From NCBI GenBank assembly GCA_905215015.1, contig CAJMOS010000003.1, positions 4,358-68,357 on the forward strand: a stretch of 64,000 bases of DNA, written 5' to 3'. Each line of letters begins with the position of its first letter. The stretch's first letter is position 1. The notes under the pieces are model-generated. The model saw only the letters and a list, made by a program, of their open reading frames with translations, did no database searches and was not told where the DNA came from. This DNA is from an uncultured bacterium. GTDB taxonomy: Bacteria; Spirochaetota; Spirochaetia; Sphaerochaetales; Sphaerochaetaceae. A program made the translations under genes and the position numbers. Positions 17,238 to 24,980 of this stretch are shown here, in pieces.

Positions 17238-17780
17238 TCAATAGTAGATTTGCAGCTGGCGTTCCAGTTGCTGGATCAACTGGTAGTAGTTCTGCTGGAT
17301 GCGGTTGAGCGTCGGCATGGCCTGCAGTCCGTTGCTCTCGACATATTCGTACCAGTAGCCTTGGGTGCCGTAGCAAATCCTCAGGTGGATGGAAATCTGC
17401 GCTTTCTCGTAGAAGACGTTCAATACTCCTGGCGCCTCGGAGCGGACACTCCATTTGTTCAGGTTGAGCGAGACCAGCATTCCCTTACGGAAATTGTCCA
17501 GGTTGATCGGGGTCTTCAGGGCGGCGCCCTCGATGATTTCGAAATTGCCTTCTTTCTGGGGAGTCTTGGGAGTGGGGGCTTTGAAGCCACGGGTGATGGT
17601 CACTTCTCGGGTGTCGAACTGTTCGGTCCAGCCATTGGGGTGGGTGAGGTTGACGGTGGTACCCTCGTCGTAGACTTTGCCGTAGTAGACGTCACCTCGT
17701 TTGGTTTGAACGGCATCAATGGCAAAGCAAGGAAGCGAAAGCGAGAGAAGTAGTACAAGCAAACCCAACCTTTTTTGCAT
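17238..17780 (-). CDS. Secreted protein of unknown function, paralogue of the 14055 gene
   Basis: A 180-residue protein with signal peptide MQKRLGLLVLLLSLSLPCFA. The mature start IDAVQTKRGDVYYGKVYDEG parallels LDALVTKQGKVIYGTVSRN of the paralogue. Shared blocks follow in the same order: GNFEIIEGAALKTPINLDNF, LHLRICYGTQGYWYEYVES-type residues and a C-terminal NYYQLIQQLERQLQIYY. A good promoter and an AAGGAA ribosome site lie upstream. Probably periplasmic or cell-surface. No known family recognised. Confidence 0.82.
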   Translation of the reverse strand: MQKRLGLLVLLLSLSLPCFAIDAVQTKRGDVYYGKVYDEGTTVNLTHPNGWTEQFDTREVTITRGFKAPTPKTPQKEGNFEIIEGAALKTPINLDNFRKGMLVSLNLNKWSVRSEAPGVLNVFYEKAQISIHLRICYGTQGYWYEYVESNGLQAMPTLNRIQQNYYQLIQQLERQLQIYY

Positions 17781-17834
17781 AGCGCTTCCTTTCGTACATT
17801 CCTTGTTCCATGCGAAGGCATAGAGTCACTCAAC

Positions 17835-17863
17835 ACTATACTGGAAAATGTCTTTGAACACAA
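17835..17863 (-). promoter_or_regulatory. Promoter of the 17238-17780 gene
   Basis: Read on the minus strand: TTGTGT (complement of 17858-17863), a 17-bp spacer and TATAGT (complement of 17835-17840). It lies in the 333-bp gap 17781-18113, which otherwise holds only the plus-strand ape promoter and no gene. Confidence 0.65.
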
Positions 17864-18060
17864 TCATATTTCTTGCTGTCAATATAGGGGTCCGGCTTTT
17901 CTGTCGACCGCAAAAAATGAAAATAAAAGTTCCGGGAACATCAGTTTCCCCAGTAGGCAAGGACGAAGCGTCGCATGGGTGGAAGCGCGTGCCGGCAAGA
18001 CTTTGGAGAAAGAACGGCTCGCCTCCCGAAACATCGGGTCGCTTGTGCGTCCTCCAGGAG

Positions 18061-18090
18061 TTGATTCCTCCCTTGGGAAGCCCATATAAT
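18061..18090 (+). promoter_or_regulatory. Promoter of the aryl-polyene-type operon
   Basis: TTGATT at 18061-18066, an 18-bp spacer and a perfect TATAAT at 18085-18090. The expected start near 18097 leaves about 17 nt of leader, with GAGGAG as ribosome site before the ATG at 18114. No other good promoter is apparent before the phosphopantetheinyl transferase interruption near 27.3 kb. Confidence 0.7.
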
Positions 18091-18113
18091 GCCGTAAGAT
18101 ATGAGGAGCATCT

Positions 18114-18380
18114 ATGGATACGTTGAAGCAGGAGCTGAAACAGCTGATCATTTCGTCCTTGGATCTGGAGGATGTGAAGGTCGAGGATATCGCGGATGAC
18201 GAGGCGCTGTTCGGGGAAGGATTGGAGCTGGATTCCATCGACGCGTTGGAGCTCGGCATCGCCATCAAGAAGAAATATGGTGTGGCTTTCTCGGCCGAGA
18301 ACGATGATAACAAGAAATATTTCAAGAGTGTCGACACGCTTGCCCAGTATATTACCGAAAAGAGGAACGAATCGAAATGA
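18114..18380 (+). CDS. apeE: Acyl carrier protein 1 (ApeE-like)
   Basis: An 88-residue acidic acyl carrier protein. The phosphopantetheine attachment site is the Ser in LELDSIDALELGIAIKKKYG (near residue 42). Carrier proteins hold the growing chain as a thioester. It overlaps the second carrier gene by 4 bp (ATGA). In proteobacterial aryl-polyene clusters two distinct ACPs open the operon in the same way; the letter assignment follows that order and is inference. Confidence 0.88.
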   Translation: MDTLKQELKQLIISSLDLEDVKVEDIADDEALFGEGLELDSIDALELGIAIKKKYGVAFSAENDDNKKYFKSVDTLAQYITEKRNESK

Positions 18381-18628
18381 TGACCCGTGATGAGCTGTAT
18401 GAATCGTTGAAGGAGGCGCTCGCCTCCGACTTCGGCATCGACAAGGAGAAGATTTCCCTTGATTCCAACTTGGTCGAGGATTTCGATTTGGATTCGATTG
18501 ATGCCGCCGACCTGATTGTCAAATACAAGGAGTATCTGCCTTCCAAGGTGGATGCTGGCATGTTCCGTAGCATCCGCACCGTGCGCGATGTGCTTGACCT
18601 GCTGTGTCCTGAGAACAAGCAGGCCTGA
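18377..18628 (+). CDS. apeF: Acyl carrier protein 2 (ApeF-like)
   Basis: An 83-residue acyl carrier protein with the attachment Ser in DFDLDSIDAADLIVKYKEYL (near residue 39). It is clearly divergent from the preceding carrier, so the two probably serve different partners; in characterised aryl-polyene systems one carries starter or early intermediates and the other the extending chain. Translation is coupled to the upstream carrier by the ATGA overlap. Confidence 0.88.
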   Translation: MMTRDELYESLKEALASDFGIDKEKISLDSNLVEDFDLDSIDAADLIVKYKEYLPSKVDAGMFRSIRTVRDVLDLLCPENKQA

Positions 18629-18637
18629 GGACGTGTG

Positions 18638-20584
18638 ATGCGACGGGTGGTCAAGACTCTTGCTTTCCTTGTCGCGTGCCTGTATCCCGTCATTGTGTTC
18701 CTGTGCCTCGTCGTGTACCACGTGCCGACGAAGATTTTTTCGCTTTGCCTGTTCGCATTCGCAGGCGCCATGTTCCTGGTCTCGGACAGTCATTCCGGCA
18801 TGAACGGGCTCCGCTCGTTGTTCTTCCCTCTGTTCTTGCTTGCCGCAGGACTCTGCCTGCTGCTTTTGCACAGCGCCCTGGTGCTCCAGCTTTATCCGCT
18901 CCTGGTCTCCACAATGCTCTTCTTTGTCTTCAGCTGCTCCTTGATGGGAGGCTCCTCCATCGTCTGGAGGTTTGCCATGCTGGGCGACCGCCATCTTCCC
19001 TTCCATGCCAACCAGGCCGCAATAAAGCGCTATTGCGGACAAGTGACCAAGGTATGGATCGGGTTCTTTGTGCTGAACTTCATGCTTTCGCTCGTCACGA
19101 TCATTGCGGACGACGCGAGCTGGTGGGCGCTGTATAACGGCGTGCTTTCCTATATACTGATGGGTATCCTCTTCGGGGGAGAATGGATGGTACGGAAGAT
19201 GGTGAACGCGCGATTGGAAAAGACGGTCTTGCTTTCCGAAACGCAACGCGACAGCAGGCCGGATGACATGATTGTCTGCTATTCGGGCCGGTGGAGCGAC
19301 CACAAGTTCCTTTACTGGAAGGATTATGTCGAGGATGTGGCGAAGGTGAAAGCTTTCGTGGAAAAAAGCGCCAAGTCCCGCTGGATCCTGCATAGCGACG
19401 ACTTCTGGTATTTCACGGTCGCATTCGCGGCGCTTTGCCAGTGCCACAAGACCATCTGTCTGACCGCCAATATCGCTCCGGGGTATCTTGACGAGCTGTT
19501 CGACCAAGACACCACCATGTTGAGCGATGTCGAAACCGGTCGCGGTACCCTGATCGGGAAGCTGTTGGAGGGGCCGGTTCCCGCCGACCTCAGCTGGAAC
19601 GCCATCGACGCAAGGAATACGGTCCTGTACCTGTATACCTCTGGCTCCACGGGAAAGCCGAAGGCAGTCAGGCATACGCTCTACGAGATGGAACTTGATT
19701 ACAACTTTGTCATGTCGATGTGGGGAACAGAATTGCATAAACGGATTCTGGTGAGCAGCGTGAATCCCCATCATATTTTCGGCTTCCTCTTCGCAGCCTT
19801 GAGGCCGGTCACCATCTGCGTTCCTTTCCGCCGTGAGCGGATCGCGCAACCTGATGAGCTGAAGAGCCAGACGGGCAGTCCGGTCACCTTTATTTCCACG
19901 CCTGCTTTCCTCAAGCGTTGCGTCGAGGATCCGGACCTTGCCGGCGGTGCCGGCCTGAAAGACCCGCTGGTCATTGTCAGCGGAGGCGCCCTGCAGCCAA
20001 TGGAGGCCGAGGCGGCCGAAAAGGTGGTTGGTTCTTGGCCGATCGAGCTCTACGGTTCGACGGAAACCAGCGGCATCGCTTGGAGGCAGACCAACAAGAG
20101 TCTGGAGTGGAGCCCCTTCTTCGACGTCGACTTCCGCAAGGGAGAGGACGGTTGCCTGATCCTGAACTCTCCCTTCATCGAGGACAAGCGTGACTTCGTT
20201 ACCAGCGACCTCGTGGAAATCCGGCCGGACGGCCGTTTTCTCCTTTTGGGCCGTAAGGATTCGGTGGTCAAGATTGAGGAAAAGCGGATTTCGCTCGCCG
20301 AGGTGGAGGGAAGGATCATGGAGCTTGGCATCGCGAAGGACTGCACCGTGGTCGCGCTCAGCGACCGGAGGCAGTACCTGGCCGCGGTCGTCGTGCTGAA
20401 CGAGAAGGGACACGCGTTGCTGGATTTGATGGGCCCTGCCGAAAGGCTGAAATATCTCAGGACCGCCCTTGCCAGGTGGTTCGAGCCGGTTGTCATTCCC
20501 CGCAAGTGGCGTTTTGTCGCGCAGATTCCCCAGGATTCGATGGGGAAGAAGAAGCGTGTGGAAATCCTCGAGTTGTTCACATGA
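18638..20584 (+). CDS. Membrane protein (COG4648/ApeG-like) fused to AMP-dependent acyl ligase (ApeH-like)
   Basis: About 648 residues. The first 185 are hydrophobic with about five membrane helices (TLAFLVACLYPVIVFLCLVV; WIGFFVLNFMLSLVTIIAD) and resemble the stand-alone ApeG membrane protein. The rest is an ANL-superfamily adenylating enzyme: P-loop YTSGSTGKPKAVRHT near residue 332, YGSTETSGIAW near 470, LLGRKDSVVK near 535 and the A10 lysine region DSMGKKKR at the end. It should activate an aryl or acyl starter for transfer to an ACP at the membrane. GTG at 18635 is an alternative start. The fusion differs from the separate genes of E. coli-type clusters. Confidence 0.85.
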   Translation: MRRVVKTLAFLVACLYPVIVFLCLVVYHVPTKIFSLCLFAFAGAMFLVSDSHSGMNGLRSLFFPLFLLAAGLCLLLLHSALVLQLYPLLVSTMLFFVFSCSLMGGSSIVWRFAMLGDRHLPFHANQAAIKRYCGQVTKVWIGFFVLNFMLSLVTIIADDASWWALYNGVLSYILMGILFGGEWMVRKMVNARLEKTVLLSETQRDSRPDDMIVCYSGRWSDHKFLYWKDYVEDVAKVKAFVEKSAKSRWILHSDDFWYFTVAFAALCQCHKTICLTANIAPGYLDELFDQDTTMLSDVETGRGTLIGKLLEGPVPADLSWNAIDARNTVLYLYTSGSTGKPKAVRHTLYEMELDYNFVMSMWGTELHKRILVSSVNPHHIFGFLFAALRPVTICVPFRRERIAQPDELKSQTGSPVTFISTPAFLKRCVEDPDLAGGAGLKDPLVIVSGGALQPMEAEAAEKVVGSWPIELYGSTETSGIAWRQTNKSLEWSPFFDVDFRKGEDGCLILNSPFIEDKRDFVTSDLVEIRPDGRFLLLGRKDSVVKIEEKRISLAEVEGRIMELGIAKDCTVVALSDRRQYLAAVVVLNEKGHALLDLMGPAERLKYLRTALARWFEPVVIPRKWRFVAQIPQDSMGKKKRVEILELFT

Positions 20585-22263
20585 GCGCATTGGTTTCTCT
20601 TTCCCTGTTCGCGAGCCATTCTTGGCGGGAAGACCATGTGCTGATGGTCAAGGATGGCGTCCCCAAGACGATGGCGGACCTTGCTTTGGAAAGCGGGGCG
20701 GTGCTCCGCTATGTCAAGACGCATCCCCACCAAAGCTGGCTGGTGCACAGCGACGACTACTGGAACACGCTCTGCGCCTTCTACGCGTTGCTGGAATCTG
20801 GACTGGCTCCCTGTTTTGTCGGCTCGGTCACCGAGGGCTTCATCCAAGAGGTTGCAGGGCCGGACGGCTGGCTTCTGGCTGACGAGGAGGGCAGCCGTTC
20901 CTCTTGTATCGCCTCTTTGCTTTCCGGCCCTTCCGAAGACTGCCTGCTTCCCATTCGCGGAGATGCTCCGGTTGTCCTTTACACCTCAGGCTCGACGGGA
21001 CATCCCGAGCGGGTGCTCCATACGCTGAGGGACCTGGAGGAAGGCGCCTCCATGGCCTATCGTGTCTGGTCGGAGCAGTTCGGCATGCGGCCCTTCGCCA
21101 CCAGCGTGCCGCCCTACCATATCTACGGGTTTCTTTCGGTCTTGCTCCGTTCCCTGATCCGCGGCATCGTCCTAAGGAGCGAACGAGTCATGACCACGCT
21201 CCAGATGGCCACGATGGGAACCGTCACGTTCATGACCACTCCCTCGTTCCTCAAGGCGGTGCTGGAGGATCCGGCAAGCAGGAATATCGACCTTTCGGAC
21301 GGCATGATCGTGACCAGTGGGGGACTCCTGTCCAAAGAGGTTGCCAGCCGGTGTTCGGAACGGTTCGGGGCCTGGCCCTATGAGATTTACGGTTCGACGG
21401 AGACCGGATCCATCGCCTGGCGCCAGAGCAAAGCAGGCGAAGCATGGACTCCTTTCCCGGGAATCGGCTGGGTTGTGGGCGATGGCGGGCGTCTGGTGCT
21501 TCGTTCTCCGCTGGTGAACGGAGGCAGACCCTATGTCCACGACGACCTGGTCCAAGCGGCCGATGGCGGGCGCTTTTTCCTTTTGGGGCGGAGCGATTCG
21601 GTGGTCAAGATTGGCGAGAAACGAATTTCCCTGACCGAGGTTGAGCGACGCATCCTCTCCCTTGGCTGGTTTGCCGATGTGGTGGTCGTGCCCATGGAGG
21701 GACAGCGGCAATATCTGGCATCCCTGTGCGTGCTGAACGCGAAGGGACATGCGGTTCTGGACGGAATCACGCCCTTCAGGCGGCTCGTGCTGCTGCGCGG
21801 TTCGCTGGCCCGCTGGCTGGACCCGGTCGCCATTCCCCGCAAATGGCGTTTTGTCGCTGCCATACCGGTCAATACGATGGGAAAGCGGAAACGGGAGGAT
21901 ATCATGGCATTGCTGTCAGACACGTACAAGGGCGTGCGCATGCACGTACAGAGCCAAGAACAGGGGAAGGTGATCCTTATGGTGACGGTTTCCGCCGACT
22001 CTCCGTTCTATGACGGTCATTTCGACAACGGCATCAAGCTGTTACCCGCTGTAGCCCAGATCGACCTTGTCGTCCATGTGGTCCGCACCTTCCTGGAGCC
22101 GGATTTCCTTCTGCTTGCCATGCCGAAGGCCAAGTTCTCCGCCCCGATCAAGCCGGAGATGCCGCTTCTGTTGTCTGTGAAGGGTTCATCCGGCCAGTAT
22201 GCCTTTGTGTTTTCGAAGGAGGATGGTTCGGTCTGCGCCAAAGGAAGGGTGGGCAATGGCTGA
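20581..22263 (+). CDS. AMP-dependent acyl ligase fused to a hotdog dehydratase (ApeH-ApeI-like)
   Basis: 560 residues from the ATG at 20581, which overlaps the upstream stop (ATGA). Residues 1-445 are a second adenylating domain homologous to the preceding one: YTSGSTGHPERVLHT near 137, YGSTETGSIAWRQ near 273 and NTMGKRKRED near 435. The loop lacks the usual lysine after TSGSTG (HPER instead of KPK). The last 110 residues (VSADSPFYDGHFDNGIKLLP onwards) are a FabA/FabZ-like dehydratase resembling ApeI, with the catalytic His in DGHF. ApeI works with ApeP as a dehydratase pair in characterised systems. Confidence 0.86.
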   Translation: MSALVSLSLFASHSWREDHVLMVKDGVPKTMADLALESGAVLRYVKTHPHQSWLVHSDDYWNTLCAFYALLESGLAPCFVGSVTEGFIQEVAGPDGWLLADEEGSRSSCIASLLSGPSEDCLLPIRGDAPVVLYTSGSTGHPERVLHTLRDLEEGASMAYRVWSEQFGMRPFATSVPPYHIYGFLSVLLRSLIRGIVLRSERVMTTLQMATMGTVTFMTTPSFLKAVLEDPASRNIDLSDGMIVTSGGLLSKEVASRCSERFGAWPYEIYGSTETGSIAWRQSKAGEAWTPFPGIGWVVGDGGRLVLRSPLVNGGRPYVHDDLVQAADGGRFFLLGRSDSVVKIGEKRISLTEVERRILSLGWFADVVVVPMEGQRQYLASLCVLNAKGHAVLDGITPFRRLVLLRGSLARWLDPVAIPRKWRFVAAIPVNTMGKRKREDIMALLSDTYKGVRMHVQSQEQGKVILMVTVSADSPFYDGHFDNGIKLLPAVAQIDLVVHVVRTFLEPDFLLLAMPKAKFSAPIKPEMPLLLSVKGSSGQYAFVFSKEDGSVCAKGRVGNG

Positions 22264-22990
22264 ATACGGATTCTTGATTCCGGTCTACAACCACGGCGTC
22301 GCCTGTCTGGAGACGGTCAGGCTTCTCCTGCCCTATGGAATACCCATCATCATCGTGGATGACGGAAGCAATGCGGAGACGAAACAGGTGTTGCGGGAAG
22401 CCGCCGCGCTTTCCCCCCTCGTGCGTCTGGTTGCCAAAGAGAGGAATGGGGGGAAGGGCAGCGCGGTCTCGGCCGGGTTCCTGGCCGCGAGGACGATGGG
22501 GCTGGACCATGTGCTGCAGCTGGATGCCGACCGGCAGCACGACATTTCCGCCGTACCCCGGTTCCTCGAGCTTTCCCATGCCCACCCATCCAGCCTGATT
22601 CTCGGCTATCCGATCTATGACGCAAGCGTTCCCGAGTCGCGGAAAAAGGGACGCGAGGTCTCCAACGTCTTCGCCAGGATTGTCACCTGCAATACACATA
22701 TCCGGGATGTCCTGTGCGGTTTCCGCGTCTATCCGGTAGGTCCTGCCTGCCAGGTCGTCAGCCATGGCATCTGGGACATGCGCATGGGTTTCGATGTCGA
22801 GGTGGTGGTCCGCCTTTGCTGGAAGCGCGTGCCCGTCATCAACGAGGGGGTCAAGGTCACCTACCCCGCCGACGGGTCCTCCCATTTCCACATGGTCAGG
22901 GACAATATCCGCATCAGCCTGGTCTTCACCAGGCTCTGCTTCGGCGCCTTCATCCGCCTGCCTTGGCTGGTCGCCCGGAGGGAACGATAG
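22256..22990 (+). CDS. Family 2 glycosyltransferase (N-terminal part of ApeJ-like activity)
   Basis: 244 residues starting at ATG 22256, overlapping the previous gene by 8 bp. It is a GT-A fold, dolichyl-phosphate-mannose-synthase-like enzyme: FLIPVYNHGVACLETVRLLL, the nucleotide-sugar DDGS in IIIVDDGSNAETK, and the metal motif LDADRQHD near residue 91. MRMGFDVEVVVRLCWKRVPV near 180 is typical. No membrane helices are evident. In E. coli-type aryl-polyene clusters a glycosyltransferase and an acyltransferase are fused; here they are adjacent separate genes. It probably glycosylates the lipid carrier or the polyene. Confidence 0.88.
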   Translation: MAEYGFLIPVYNHGVACLETVRLLLPYGIPIIIVDDGSNAETKQVLREAAALSPLVRLVAKERNGGKGSAVSAGFLAARTMGLDHVLQLDADRQHDISAVPRFLELSHAHPSSLILGYPIYDASVPESRKKGREVSNVFARIVTCNTHIRDVLCGFRVYPVGPACQVVSHGIWDMRMGFDVEVVVRLCWKRVPVINEGVKVTYPADGSSHFHMVRDNIRISLVFTRLCFGAFIRLPWLVARRER

Positions 22991-23914
22991 ATGGCCGGAC
23001 AGTGGAGCGGTCAAAAAGAGCTCGGTGGCATGGGCATGATGCGCCTGCTCTTCAAGGTGTGTCCGCACCATCTGCTCTGCCTGATCGCCATTCCGGTCAG
23101 CTTCTTCTACTGGCTGGCTTCGCCCCGGCAACGGCATGCGGCCAAGGCGTACCTTGCCCATGTGGGCAGGAAGCGAGGCAGCTGGCGTTGTTTCTACGCC
23201 TTCAGCCTGACGCTGATCGAAAAGATTGAAGGCTGGGCGGGCAGATGCTCCTACGATGATCTGGTATTCTTTGACGACGACCTGCCCGACTTGCGCAGGC
23301 GGCTTCGGGCGGGCAAGGGGGCGATGCTGTTCGTCTCCCATCAAGGAAACGCCGAGCTGATGCGGGGTCTGGCGACCGAGGGCAAGACCGGGCTGGGTAC
23401 GCGGATCAAGATTCTTTCGTTCGTCTATTTCAAGGGTACGAGCCAGTTCAACGAGATGCTCCGGCGCGTGAATCCCGAGAGCATGGTGCACCTGGTGGAT
23501 GCCAGCAACATCACCCCCGAGACCATTGCCCGGGTGGAGGAAACGGTAAAAGGGGGAGGCCTTGTCGTCATCGCGGGCGACCGGACCAGCATGACCCATG
23601 CCGAGCGGTCGCTGTCCATCCCCTTCCTGGGAAAGGATGCGCGCTTTCCCTTCGGGGCATTCTATCTGGCGGCACTGGTCGGAGTGCCCTCCTATTCGGT
23701 ATGCTTTGAACGGGTGAAGGACCTTGGCTGGAAGCACCGCTTCGAGATGCATGTCTGGGCGAATCCCATGATCGACCTCTCCAGCAGGAAAAGCCGCATG
23801 GAGGGATCGCGTCAGGTTGCCTGCCACTTTGTCTCGCGTCTGGAGGCCGAGTGCCGCCGCCACCCCTACCAGTGGGGGAATTTCTATGATTTCTGGGAGG
23901 AGGGAATCCGATGA
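22991..23914 (+). CDS. LpxL/HtrB-like acyltransferase
   Basis: 307 residues, beginning at the base after the glycosyltransferase stop. The lysophospholipid/lipid A acyltransferase motif H-x4-E is in LFVSHQGNAELMRGLA near residue 117. A GLVVIAGDRTSMTHAERSLS segment near 193 and FLGKDARFPFGAFYLAALVG near 216 fit the LpxL/HtrB family. A single N-terminal hydrophobic stretch (LLCLIAIPVSFFYWLA) suggests inner-membrane attachment. In aryl-polyene clusters this domain is thought to transfer the polyene acyl chain onto a lipid. It overlaps the thioesterase gene by 4 bp. Confidence 0.85.
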   Translation: MAGQWSGQKELGGMGMMRLLFKVCPHHLLCLIAIPVSFFYWLASPRQRHAAKAYLAHVGRKRGSWRCFYAFSLTLIEKIEGWAGRCSYDDLVFFDDDLPDLRRRLRAGKGAMLFVSHQGNAELMRGLATEGKTGLGTRIKILSFVYFKGTSQFNEMLRRVNPESMVHLVDASNITPETIARVEETVKGGGLVVIAGDRTSMTHAERSLSIPFLGKDARFPFGAFYLAALVGVPSYSVCFERVKDLGWKHRFEMHVWANPMIDLSSRKSRMEGSRQVACHFVSRLEAECRRHPYQWGNFYDFWEEGIR

Positions 23915-24336
23915 ATCCGTTTTCCGTGACAGTGGAGCGTAAAGTCGAGTTCTTTGATGTCGACCCGATGCGGGTTGTCTGGAACGGCAGGTACTTCGAC
24001 TATTTCGAATGCGCCCGTTCCGCGTTGCTGGATGCCCTCTCCATTCCCTATGAGACGCTTGCCGAGGGGGGCTTGATGCTCTATGTGGTGCGCAATGAAG
24101 CCAAGTACATCCACCCTGTCCGCCTGCATGACACCATCCTGATCAAGGCGGTTCTGCGCGAATGGGACTATCTGATCAGGATTGCGTACGAGGTGCTGGA
24201 CAAGCGGACAGGCCTTTTGTGCACCAAGGGCATGAGCGAACAGATGCCTGCCCGGATTTCGGACGGGAAGGCGCTGATGCAGTTGCCCGAGCCCTATCGC
24301 CAGAACATCGCGAAGCGGCTGGAGAACCAGACATGA
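23911..24336 (+). CDS. apeK: 4-hydroxybenzoyl-CoA-type thioesterase (ApeK-like)
   Basis: A 141-residue hotdog-fold thioesterase. The family signature is FFDVDPMRVVWNGRYFDYFE near residue 12, with the catalytic Asp of the 4HBT group in DPM. Homologues in aryl-polyene clusters hydrolyse acyl-ACPs, probably off-loading or proofreading. ATGA overlaps link it to genes on both sides. Confidence 0.87.
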   Translation: MNPFSVTVERKVEFFDVDPMRVVWNGRYFDYFECARSALLDALSIPYETLAEGGLMLYVVRNEAKYIHPVRLHDTILIKAVLREWDYLIRIAYEVLDKRTGLLCTKGMSEQMPARISDGKALMQLPEPYRQNIAKRLENQT

Positions 24337-24980
24337 AAGCCGTTTGGGTGATACTGCTCTTGCTGTGTGTCGTTCCGCTTTCCGCTCTGGACGTGGAGGA
24401 CGACGGGGTATTCGGACACCCGGTGACGCTTGGGGATGCCTCTTTCGTCTCCACCTACCAGACGGTGGCCTACAACGGTCCTTGGGTGGCGGATTTTACC
24501 CAGACCAAGCAGATCCATGGCATCAAACGGACGTTCCGCTCGACGGGAACCATGCTGTTGCAGCCTTCCCGCGGCATCGTCTGGAACATGCGTACGCCTT
24601 ACCCGTCGGTTTTGGTCGTGGGTCCCTCGTATATCGTCCAGCAATTGCCAGGGCGGCAGACAAGCCGCATGGAGTTCGGCGACAACCAGGTTTTCACCCA
24701 GATTTCCCGAACCATCGAGATGGTGCTTGCCGGCAATCTTGCCGCCTTGGACGACGCTTTTTCCCTTTCCTTCCAGAAGGAGGGAGAGGATTGGACGCTT
24801 GCGTTGGTTCCCAGGCAGGCCGAGGTCGCCTCGTTTGTCGATTCCTTCGTGCTCGGGGGAGCCGACGAGCTCAAGACCGTGCTGATGCACGAGAAGGGCG
24901 GGGATTCAATCCGCTATGATTTCTCCTCGATGGAGCGACGGAGCCTGGGCGATGACGAGCTTGCCTATTTCTCGCTGTAA
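24333..24980 (+). CDS. apeL: LolA-like periplasmic lipid/lipoprotein carrier (ApeL-like)
   Basis: 215 residues with signal peptide MKAVWVILLLLCVVPLSALD. The mature protein resembles the LolA/DUF-type carriers in aryl-polyene clusters: VADFTQTKQIHGIKRTFRST then GTMLLQPSRGIVWNMRTPYP and PSVLVVGP are characteristic of the half-barrel. It should shuttle the finished product or its lipid anchor across the periplasm. There is no lipobox. It overlaps the exporter gene by about 29 bp. Confidence 0.83.
   Translation: MKAVWVILLLLCVVPLSALDVEDDGVFGHPVTLGDASFVSTYQTVAYNGPWVADFTQTKQIHGIKRTFRSTGTMLLQPSRGIVWNMRTPYPSVLVVGPSYIVQQLPGRQTSRMEFGDNQVFTQISRTIEMVLAGNLAALDDAFSLSFQKEGEDWTLALVPRQAEVASFVDSFVLGGADELKTVLMHEKGGDSIRYDFSSMERRSLGDDELAYFSL

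Noticed and set aside
17879..20590. A 2.7-kb open frame on the minus strand opposite the ACP and ligase genes
   Set aside because: The plus strand has two ACPs and a ligase with clear active-site motifs. The minus frame shows no signal, domain or ribosome site. The same applies to the long minus frames at 2224-4539 and 22148-23863.
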